NCBI RefSeq assembly: GCF_001645685.2
Contig: NZ_CP017080.1
Location: 4,455,051-4,519,050 of the forward strand
Direction of reading: 5' to 3'
Origin: Peribacillus muralis
Lineage (GTDB): Bacteria > Bacillota > Bacilli > Bacillales > DSM-1321
DNA length: 64,000 bases
Each line of letters begins with the position of its first letter. Position 1 is the first letter of the stretch. The translations under genes were made by a program, and so were the position numbers. Positions 57,663-64,000 of the stretch are shown one piece after another. The notes under the pieces are model-generated. The model had not been told where the DNA came from. It worked only from the letters and a program-made list of their open reading frames with translations, and made no database searches.

Positions 57663-57889
57663 CCGACATCCCTCCATTAAATGAAAATGCTTCCCCCCTC
57701 ATTCGATAGGCACACCAGCATTTCCTGCTTCATTCTTCAAAAAACGTCCGTGTAAACAAGAATATGAAATTCCTATTACCCACAGTTTACGCTGGTTCAT
57801 ACTTTAACCCGTTCCATTGAATACGTATTCCTATAGAAATCTCGTATCTTTCAAACGAGAGTTTCACACCCTCCTAAGTGGAAAGTGCA

Positions 57890-57932
57890 AACAATAAAAA
57901 GTAAAAGACATCTCCACAACCGTAGGAGATGC
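57890..57932 (-). terminator. terminator after tRNA-Cys
   Basis: Minus strand CATCTCC and GGAGATG with a nine-base loop, followed by TCTTTTACTTTTT. The gap 57663-57889 holds no gene I can support. Confidence 0.75.
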
Positions 57933-57939
57933 CTTTTTA

Positions 57940-58010
57940 AGGCGGCAATCGGGATCGAACCGATGATGGAGGTTTTGCAGACCTGTGCCTTACCACTTGG
58001 CTATGCCGCC
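57940..58010 (-). tRNA. tRNA-Cys (anticodon GCA)
   Basis: 71 bases folding as a cloverleaf: acceptor GGCGGCA / TGCCGCC, D arm GCC...GGC, anticodon loop CTGCAAA, T arm ATCGG-TTCGATC-CCGAT, discriminator T. CCA is not encoded. Stands alone with its own terminator. Confidence 0.95.
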
Positions 58011-58210
58011 GTATCAACTTAGAAATAATAAAAGATACGACCTTACCTTAAGTTATGTCTCCCAATCATAAATGTGAATAAAAGATTATATAACCTTAAA
58101 AATATTCCTTGCGCGGCTAAATCTTTATAACACATAAAGGTTATTTACTGGAAAATTGAAGGAAGTTATAATGGGTTTGTAAAATGTAGATTATTTCAGG
58201 AGGACGAACC

Positions 58211-58386
58211 TTGCTTTCTTTCAAGAAAACCATTGTAGGTCTTATTGTAATCTAGCTGCTTGTGACTACGGACAAGTTCAAAAAAATGACATAATTATAC
58301 CGAGCCAAATGAAGCACCCGTCACTTTTAAAAAAAACAGATAGTATCCCATTCAATTTCAATCCTGAATATGAATGGGGAAATTAA
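58211..58386 (+). pseudogene. small lipoprotein gene with a one-base frameshift
   Basis: TTG 58211 follows AGGAGGACGAACC and encodes LSFKKTIVGLIVI, then meets TAG. Shifting frame by one base continues directly as LAACDYGQVQKNDIIIPSQM up to a TAA at 58386. Together they make a lipoprotein signal (LAAC lipobox) and about 40 mature residues, as if one C was lost from ATCCTAGCT. Function unknown; a sequencing error would look the same. Confidence 0.55.
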
Positions 58387-58420
58387 CCGACTGCAGTGAC
58401 ATGCATCTAATGATGTATAA

Positions 58421-58990
58421 AAACCCATCAAAACGATGGGTAATGAAGTCTTCTTTTATTTTCAAACACAGTGCAATGGAACGGAAGGCGCGAGACTCCT
58501 GCGGGATATGCGGTCCTGGGCAGACACCGCAGGCGCAAACGCCGAGGAGGCTTCCCGGACCGCCCGCGGAAAGCGAGCGACTGCAGTGTAATGGAACGGA
58601 TTCTCCAACCTGCGTGACATCTGTATCCCACCTTCATTTTCACACAGAGTGCAATGAAACGAATAATGTACAAATCTCCGAAAACGATGGGTAATGGAGT
58701 CTAATTTCACTTTCAAGCACAGTGACATGGAACGGTCAACGTACAAATCATCAAAACGATGGGTAAGGGAGTCTTCTTTTATTTTCAAGCACAGTGCAAT
58801 GGAACGGAAGGCGCGAGACTCCTGCGGGAGTGCGCGTCCTGGGCAGACACCGCAGGCGCAAACGCCGAGGAGGCTTCCCGGACCGCCCGCGGAAAGCGAG
58901 CGACTGCAGTGCAATGGAACGGTCAACGTACAAATCCTCCAAAACGATGGGTAAGGGAGTCCACTCTCATTTTCACGCAAAGTGAAATGA
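58421..58990. repeat. composite dispersed repeats: A units with two inserted B units
   Basis: A unit (about 65-75 bases: GTACAAATC, AAAACGATGGGTAA, GGAGTC, TTTCAAGCACAGTGCAATGG) recurs at 58421-58484, 58684-58740, 58741-58807 and 58923-58990, with a degenerate one near 58600-58665. B units of 99 bases (58485-58583 and 58808-58906), GC-rich with CGAGACTCCTGCGGG, CGCCGAGGAGGC and GGACCGCCCGCGG, each lie between two copies of a 16-base CAGTGYAATGGAACGG. Frames through the tract are spurious. Confidence 0.85.
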
Positions 58991-59051
58991 AACAGTCTGT
59001 CTATATACTGGAACCCGAGCAACCGAGGTCTAAAAAACAGCCAATGAACAT

Positions 59052-59087
59052 AAAAAAAGCCTCGGAATGAAATCATTCCGAAGCTTT
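59052..59087 (-). terminator. terminator after the PepSY gene
   Basis: Minus strand AAAGCTTCGGAATGA and TCATTCCGAGGCTTT form a long stem followed by TTTT. The core CGGAATGAAATCATTCCG is the same as in the reconstructed metQ terminator. Confidence 0.88.
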
Positions 59088-59119
59088 GAGCCTGCGAATG
59101 GCAGGAATCGTTTTATTGT

Positions 59120-59668
59120 TTAATCGTCCAACTCGGTTTTCAAAACTTTCCCCGTCATTGCATCGACTGCTACATCATACTCTTTTTTATCTTGTTTGAT
59201 CTCCAATTCATAAACAAGGCCGCCATCCTCCGAATCCAATTCTGCATCCGTCACTTGGCCGTCCACCTTTTTCAAGGCAATCTTTTCAGCTTCCTCCATG
59301 CTCACTTTTGCTTTGTCCACCGCTTGCTGCGTGCTCATTTCTTCATCGTCATCATCTTCGGTCTCCTGAGAAAGAATCTCCCCTTTTTCAGCATCGACAT
59401 CTACATCTTGATAGCCATCCTTCGTTTTGACGGTCATTTCATAGGTCGTTGGCTGATCCCAATCCTTCTCGAATTGAATAACCTCCCCGCCTAGCTTATC
59501 CGAAATCATCTTGACAGCCTCATCCTCCGATAGTGCACCTTTGTTGACTGCGTATACAGCCGTTCCGGCGGCTCCGCCAAATAGCAATACCGTGGCTGCG
59601 GATACTGTCATGATCATCTTTTTCCTTTGAATGATACCTTCCTTTATCGTGCTCCACTGCTTTTTCAT
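59120..59668 (-). CDS. PepSY-domain membrane-anchored protein
   Basis: 182 residues: a membrane segment near residues 20-42 and two PepSY-like units (SEDEAVKMISDKLGGEVIQ and SMEEAEKIALKKVDGQVTD) joined by an acidic linker (ETEDDDDEEMS). PepSY proteins often inhibit proteases or modulate sensors at the cell surface. 65 bases after the histidine kinase, so probably part of that operon. Confidence 0.85.
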   Translation of the reverse strand: MKKQWSTIKEGIIQRKKMIMTVSAATVLLFGGAAGTAVYAVNKGALSEDEAVKMISDKLGGEVIQFEKDWDQPTTYEMTVKTKDGYQDVDVDAEKGEILSQETEDDDDEEMSTQQAVDKAKVSMEEAEKIALKKVDGQVTDAELDSEDGGLVYELEIKQDKKEYDVAVDAMTGKVLKTELDD

Positions 59669-59733
59669 GAATGATTTCCTCCTTTAATTTGTTACCTTAA
59701 GAATAACCATCCTTCATGAAACGAGCATGAGTG

Positions 59734-61089
59734 CTAGATTAGAATTTGATGAGAAAGGATGATTGTCACCACAGTCCCCTCTCCCACCTTACTTTGGATG
59801 CCCAATTTACCATCAAATGACTCGACTAGCGATCGAGCGATGGAAAGCCCGAGACCGTTGCCTCCGGTTTTCCTTGCTCTCGACGAATCGACGCGATAGA
59901 AACGTTCGAATACATGCGGGAGATGTTCTGGCGATATTCCTGGACCTCGGTCTTTCACGCTGATGAAAATTTCATCCATCTGCCGTTTTATTACGACCTG
60001 TATATCGGCATCACTATATTTCATCGCGTTGTCGAGAAGAATGACCAGCACCTGTTCAAGCTTATGGGGAATGGTCATTGCATATATTTCCTTATCCTCG
60101 GATTGCAGCTTTATGTCACGCTTGCCCGTTCGCCTAAACGTCTGGGCCATTTGTTCACAAAATGAAATAAGCTCGATTTCTTCCTCCATATCGGCAGAAG
60201 GTCCCGATTGGGAAGCGGCCTGCAGCAAATGCTCTGTCAGCTGCTTCATCCGGATCGCCTCATGATGGATCGCCTCCACCGCCTCCTCCTGAATTGCCGC
60301 ATCCTTCATTCCCCAGCGTTTCAATAAAGAGGAGTAGCTTTCAATGACCGTGATCGGCGTCTTCAATTCATGTGAAGCATCCGAGAGGAATTGCTGCTGT
60401 TGGTCATGATTTCGCTCCAGCCTGCCAATCATGCGGTTGAATGATTCACCCATTACCTCCAGCTCGTCCTTGGACTGTCCTGATAGCGGTATCCGTTTGA
60501 ATTCACCACTCTTTTCGATATCCAACATCGTTCCGCTCATGACCGAAATCGGTTTGAGAATCAGCTTCGCCAGCCACTTGCCGGCAAGTGCCGATAACAG
60601 AATGACAAAAAGGGAAGACCCGCCCAATACGAGGGCAAGGGTCGATAAATGATCAAGGAGGGTGTCCTGCGGCTGGGTGATCTCGATCATTCCCAGCTTC
60701 TTTCCTTCATCTGGATAAGGATGGCGGTAGGTCAGTACATATTCCCCGTCAATCTTGGTAAAATCATATCCTTTCTCCCTAACCGACCGAGCCCCAAGCG
60801 CCAGGAGATCTTCGTCATCTGCAAACGAATTTACCACGCTTCCATCGGTTCCGAATATACGCACCATCGCGTCATCGGGCGTATAAGCCTCCAATAAACC
60901 GGCATCACCGGCTGCCAATTCTTTGTCCACGATGTTTTCTTCAATCAACGAAGCTTGATCTTCAAGCAGATCTTCTTCCCTTTCCACGGATATCCAAAGA
61001 AAAGCCAATAAAACGATAACGCTCAATAAAATAAGCATGATGCTTAAAAAGAGGCTGGAATACAATTGAATTTTCGCAGAAATCTTCAT
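59734..61089 (-). CDS. sensor histidine kinase of an OmpR-type two-component system
   Basis: 451 residues. Two membrane helices (about 10-35 and 155-178) flank an extracellular sensor part; HAMP follows; the phospho-accepting His is in SDASHELKTPITV; N box DNAMKYS, G boxes DRGPGI and GGNGLGLSIA. Overlaps the response regulator by four bases. Similar in organisation to YkoH/CssS-type kinases; the signal is unknown, and the PepSY neighbour suggests envelope stress. Confidence 0.9.
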   Translation of the reverse strand: MKISAKIQLYSSLFLSIMLILLSVIVLLAFLWISVEREEDLLEDQASLIEENIVDKELAAGDAGLLEAYTPDDAMVRIFGTDGSVVNSFADDEDLLALGARSVREKGYDFTKIDGEYVLTYRHPYPDEGKKLGMIEITQPQDTLLDHLSTLALVLGGSSLFVILLSALAGKWLAKLILKPISVMSGTMLDIEKSGEFKRIPLSGQSKDELEVMGESFNRMIGRLERNHDQQQQFLSDASHELKTPITVIESYSSLLKRWGMKDAAIQEEAVEAIHHEAIRMKQLTEHLLQAASQSGPSADMEEEIELISFCEQMAQTFRRTGKRDIKLQSEDKEIYAMTIPHKLEQVLVILLDNAMKYSDADIQVVIKRQMDEIFISVKDRGPGISPEHLPHVFERFYRVDSSRARKTGGNGLGLSIARSLVESFDGKLGIQSKVGEGTVVTIILSHQILI

Positions 61090-61781
61090 AAAGGCTCCTT
61101 CAAGCTATAGCCCACCCCGCGATACGTATGTATGAGCTGCATATCAAAGGGATAATCTATTTTTTTGCGTAAATATCGGATATAAACATCCACCACATTC
61201 GTATCGCCTACGAAGTCATATCCCCAAACCTGGGAAAGGATTTGGTCCCTTGACAGAACTTGATTTTTATTATGCAAAAGATATACAAGCAAATCGAATT
61301 CGCGGGAAGTCAGCTCGATCCTTTTACCCTGCCTGAGGATATCCCTTGTGCCGAGGTTCAATTTCAGATCATGGATCGTAAGTTCATCCGCATTTCCTTC
61401 TGCCTGACCCTTCTGGACACTGGTACGAAAACAAGCACGGATCCGTGCCAGCAGCTCTTCGATTTCAAACGGCTTTGTCACGTAATCATTCGCTCCATGG
61501 TCAAGACCATTGACCTTATCCGGCACGGCATCCCTGGCAGTTAAAAGGATGACTGGTGTGGAGATATTTTTCTTCCGATAACGCCTAAGCACTTCTATCC
61601 CATTCAGCTCCGGCAGCATCACATCCAATAAGATTAAGTCCCACTCCTCACTTTCCGCTCTCTCCAAGCCTGTTTTCCCGTTAAAGGCCGATTCCGTCCG
61701 ATATCCTTCATAGTTCAGTTCAAGCTGGAGAACCCTTGCGATTTTTTCTTCATCTTCTATAATTAAAATCCTTTTATTCAT
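61086..61781 (-). CDS. OmpR/PhoB-family response regulator
   Basis: 231 residues. Receiver domain with acidic pocket IIEDEEK, phospho-Asp in LILLDVMLPELNG near residue 53 and TKPFEIEELL; C-terminal winged helix (RIELTSREFDLLVYLL, DTNVVDVYIRYLRKKI). ATG 61781 follows GGAGGTG; the GTG four codons upstream is part of that site. First gene of the operon. Confidence 0.93.
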   Translation of the reverse strand: MNKRILIIEDEEKIARVLQLELNYEGYRTESAFNGKTGLERAESEEWDLILLDVMLPELNGIEVLRRYRKKNISTPVILLTARDAVPDKVNGLDHGANDYVTKPFEIEELLARIRACFRTSVQKGQAEGNADELTIHDLKLNLGTRDILRQGKRIELTSREFDLLVYLLHNKNQVLSRDQILSQVWGYDFVGDTNVVDVYIRYLRKKIDYPFDMQLIHTYRGVGYSLKEPL

Positions 61782-61851
61782 CGTTACGACCACCTCCCCC
61801 TTAGTGTACTGAAGAAAAATGAAAATATCATGAGAATCTCATGAAAAGGAT

Positions 61852-61884
61852 AATAAAAAGGACCGGATGTGAAACACATCCGCC
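61852..61884 (-). terminator. terminator after msrA
   Basis: Minus strand GGATGTGTTTCACATCC stem-loop followed by GGTCCTTTTTATT. A few bases after the msrA stop. Confidence 0.75.
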
Positions 61885-61889
61885 CCTTT

Positions 61890-62411
61890 TCATTTTCCTA
61901 CCCAATGTTGATCAAGGAATTCATCACGCCCCGATTTCGCTCGATCGGCCTTATACTCTTCTTTGTTTTTCTTATGGTAGCCTTGATGGTAGTCCTCGGC
62001 AGGATAAAAGGTTTGGGCCGGAAGGATTTCGGTCACGATCGGTTTGGTGAATTTCCCGCTAGATGCTACCTTCTCCTTCGCTTCAATGGCCAGCTTCTCT
62101 TGTGCCTCATCATGAAAGAAGATGGCTGTGCGGTACTGGCTCCCCCTGTCATGGAATTGACCGCCGTCATCGGTTGGATCAATCTGCTGCCAATACAGTT
62201 CGAGCAGCCGTTCATATGGAAATAATTGAGGATCGAACGTGATTTCCACGACCTCGTAATGTCCCGTAGCTCCCGTCTTCACTTCCTCATAAGTCGGGTT
62301 TTCCATATGCCCCCCCGTATAACCGGATACGATCCCACCGATTCCAGGTTGTTCTTCAAATGGTGTTACCATGCACCAAAAACACCCTCCAGCAAATGTT
62401 GCTTTTTGCAT
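61890..62411 (-). CDS. msrA: MsrA, peptide methionine-(S)-S-oxide reductase
   Basis: 173 residues. Active site GGCFWC near residue 10, then GIVSGYTGGHMENPTYEEV, TGHYEVVEI and the HDRGSQYRTAIFF motif. Reduces methionine-S-sulfoxide in proteins. The ATG at 62411 is nine bases after AGGAG; an earlier ATG is too close. No MsrB domain or neighbour. Confidence 0.95.
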   Translation of the reverse strand: MQKATFAGGCFWCMVTPFEEQPGIGGIVSGYTGGHMENPTYEEVKTGATGHYEVVEITFDPQLFPYERLLELYWQQIDPTDDGGQFHDRGSQYRTAIFFHDEAQEKLAIEAKEKVASSGKFTKPIVTEILPAQTFYPAEDYHQGYHKKNKEEYKADRAKSGRDEFLDQHWVGK

Positions 62412-62520
62412 ACTGGTCATCTCCTATCCTATATGTAATAAAAATCAATATACCATACTTCAATCATGACCCTATATTTTCGGACCCCACAAAGAGGAAA
62501 TACTGTCGGCCCATCCTAAT

Positions 62521-63129
62521 TCAATCTTTAGACCAGCCCTTTTCCTTGAACCTGACGATCGCCTCCACGCGATTGCTTACATCGAGCTTGTCGAGGATGA
62601 CCGAGATATAATTACGGACCGTGCCGTTCGTTAAATAAAGCTGGCTGGCAATTTCCTTCGTATTCTTGCCATCGGCAATCAGTTTGAGCACCTGACACTC
62701 CCGTTCAGTCAGAGGGTTCTCCTCCTCGAACGCCATATCGACGAGCTCCGGGGCATAAATGCGCCGGCCATCCATGATGACCCGGATGGAGTTTGCCAGC
62801 TCCTCACTTGGGCTATCCTTCAGCAAATAGCCGCCGACCTCAGCCTTTCTCGCCCTTTCGAAATAGCCAGGCCGCGCAAACGTTGTCAAAATGATGACCT
62901 TGCATTGATTGCCCTCATTCTTGATCTCTTCCGCTACATCCAGTCCGGTTTTTACCGGCATCTCAATATCCGTAATGCATATATCGGGCTTTAAACTTTT
63001 GACGAGCTTCATTGCTTCTTCCCCGTTGCTCGCTTTTCCGACAACCTCCATATCCTCTTCCAAATCGAGGATGGAGCCTAGCGCACCGAGCAGCATTCGC
63101 TGGTCTTCGGCAATTACGATTCGAATCAT
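62521..63129 (-). CDS. desR: DesR-like NarL/LuxR-family response regulator
   Basis: 202 residues. Receiver with IAEDQRM, phospho-Asp in ICITDIEMPVKTGLD near residue 53 and LLKDSPSEELA; C-terminal LuxR helix-turn-helix (NPLTERECQVLKLIADGKNT). Paired with the DesK-like kinase 12 bases upstream. DesR activates the fatty-acid desaturase gene on cooling in B. subtilis; no desaturase is visible here, so the name is tentative. ATG 63129 follows AGGAG. Confidence 0.85.
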   Translation of the reverse strand: MIRIVIAEDQRMLLGALGSILDLEEDMEVVGKASNGEEAMKLVKSLKPDICITDIEMPVKTGLDVAEEIKNEGNQCKVIILTTFARPGYFERARKAEVGGYLLKDSPSEELANSIRVIMDGRRIYAPELVDMAFEEENPLTERECQVLKLIADGKNTKEIASQLYLTNGTVRNYISVILDKLDVSNRVEAIVRFKEKGWSKD

Positions 63130-63141
63130 CGCCAACCACTC

Positions 63142-64000
63142 CTAATCATTATTTTTTATGGCATTCGGCACCCTGATATACAGTGTCGTTCCATCAGTCG
63201 ATTGAATATCCAGGCTGCCGTTCACGAATTCAAGCCTCTCCTTCATCCCTTGAAGACCATTGCCTTTATAAAACTCCGATTTATGTGAAAGTCCCACTCC
63301 ATTATCTTCGACCTTGATCGTCACATCTGTCTGTAATTCCTCTATTACGATATGACAGGAGTCGGCATGGCTATGTTTGACGATATTGGTCACGGCTTCC
63401 TTCAAGCACATGCTTAATACCGTTTCAACAAGCAAAGGGGTATCTTGCAATTCCGTCGTGCCTTCCAAACTGAATTCTATCTCTGCGGCCTTCAATATTT
63501 GCTGGACCCGGATGATTTCATCACTCAGCTTGGCCCCGCGCATTTCCGATACCATTTCCCGTACTTCCTTGAGTGCCGTTCTCGCCGTTTGCCGGATGTC
63601 CCTGATTTCTTTCTTGGCCGATTCCGGTTTTATATCGATCAATTTTCCTGCGAGATCGCTTTTCAAGCCAATCAATGAAAGCTTTTGTCCTAGCGTATCA
63701 TGTAAGTCCCGGGCAATCCGCTGACGTTCCTCTATCTTGCCCAGCTCTGATATTCGTTTGTGCGCATCTTCCAATTGTTCTTCCAGTCTATCCCGTTTAT
63801 TGCGATTATACGTATTGAATGGAAGAAGGATCACACCCACTACACAAATGAGCATGAAGGGAAACTGTGAAAAGAAGGTCGGGTCCTTCATGATGAAGCC
63901 AATATTGACGGAAACGATGGCAGCTAAGAGCTGAATGGAATATAAAACGAAAAAGCCAACCTTATTTTGAACATTGCCAATAAAAAAGGCCAAAAAAAGG
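63142..64000 (-). CDS. desK: DesK-like sensor histidine kinase, N-terminus cut by window edge
   Basis: At least 286 residues; the frame is still open at the right edge. A membrane region (about the first 60 residues seen) is followed by a coiled linker, the HisKA_3 motif ERQRIARDLHDTLGQKLSLIG with phospho-His, and an ATPase domain (EAVTNIVKHSHA, DNGVG, GNGLQGMKERL). DesK senses membrane fluidity; the match here is by domain and pairing with the DesR-like gene. Confidence 0.85.
   Translation of the reverse strand, partial: LFLAFFIGNVQNKVGFFVLYSIQLLAAIVSVNIGFIMKDPTFFSQFPFMLICVVGVILLPFNTYNRNKRDRLEEQLEDAHKRISELGKIEERQRIARDLHDTLGQKLSLIGLKSDLAGKLIDIKPESAKKEIRDIRQTARTALKEVREMVSEMRGAKLSDEIIRVQQILKAAEIEFSLEGTTELQDTPLLVETVLSMCLKEAVTNIVKHSHADSCHIVIEELQTDVTIKVEDNGVGLSHKSEFYKGNGLQGMKERLEFVNGSLDIQSTDGTTLYIRVPNAIKNND

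Noticed and set aside
58374..59076. Long frames on both strands in the A/B repeat tract
   Set aside because: They match each other only because the DNA is repeated; the GC-rich unit leaves many frames open and there are no ribosome sites.

Overview
The window looks like chromosome of a low-GC, endospore-forming Bacillaceae bacterium. Reasons: spore coat and germination genes, sporulenol synthase, AGGAGG-type ribosome binding sites, S-box and L-box riboswitches, and Fur/MntR/FadR-type operators. The gene order from about 0.9 to 27 kb follows the Bacillus subtilis yun-yur-yus region (yunCDEF, sufCDSUB, metNPQ, yusEF, gcvH, yusI, fadE-fadA-fadN, yuzL, fadM, yusN), with accessory insertions between the blocks. 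A Peribacillus / Bacillus simplex-like genome is my best guess, but that is inference.

Layout. 0-4.4 kb: a partial HD-GYP protein, then yunC, yunD, yunE and yunF. 4.5-5.6 kb: an AT-rich island with an orphan toxin-like tail and a probable immunity gene. 5.7-10.9 kb: the suf Fe-S assembly operon. 11-13.5 kb: a dispersed repeat, a 21-bp repeat array, and an IS3-family element inserted in the loop of the metQ terminator. 13.5-18 kb: methionine uptake (metNIQ) and O-acetylhomoserine sulfhydrylase, each behind its own SAM riboswitch. 18-27.5 kb: thioredoxin-like and Toprim proteins, gcvH, an ArsC/Spx-like protein, the fad beta-oxidation operon with a FadR-type operator, proline dehydrogenase and CotF-like coat proteins. 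27.5-28.2 kb: a larger 21-bp repeat array. 28.3-33.2 kb: a RodA-like protein and the Mn(II) transporter mntABCD with a candidate MntR site. 33.3-34.7 kb: a LacI-family regulator divergent from a 29-codon hydrophobic microprotein, with matching operator-containing promoters. 34.7-38.4 kb: an L-box lysine permease and a GH13 glucosidase. 38.4-42.9 kb: a gerABC-type germinant receptor and a YhcN/YlaJ-like lipoprotein. 43-45 kb: small membrane proteins and an RHS/WapA toxin tail with a coupled immunity candidate. 45-47.6 kb: an RraA-like protein and an LTA synthase. 48.6-53 kb: a yclNOPQ-type siderophore transporter with a Fur box, and a DUF1450 protein. 53-57 kb: an M14 peptidase and sporulenol synthase. 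57-59 kb: a cluster of DnaA boxes, a TPR protein, tRNA-Cys, a frameshifted lipoprotein gene and a tract of dispersed repeats. 59-64 kb: PepSY protein with a two-component system, msrA, and a DesKR-like two-component system that runs off the end.

Most of the window is conserved housekeeping, nutrient uptake and sporulation. The least explained items are the LacI/microprotein divergon, the 21-bp repeat arrays, the composite GC-rich repeat, the two orphan toxin-tail cassettes, and the IS in a terminator loop. Functions come from protein motifs and gene order read by eye; no database search was run.
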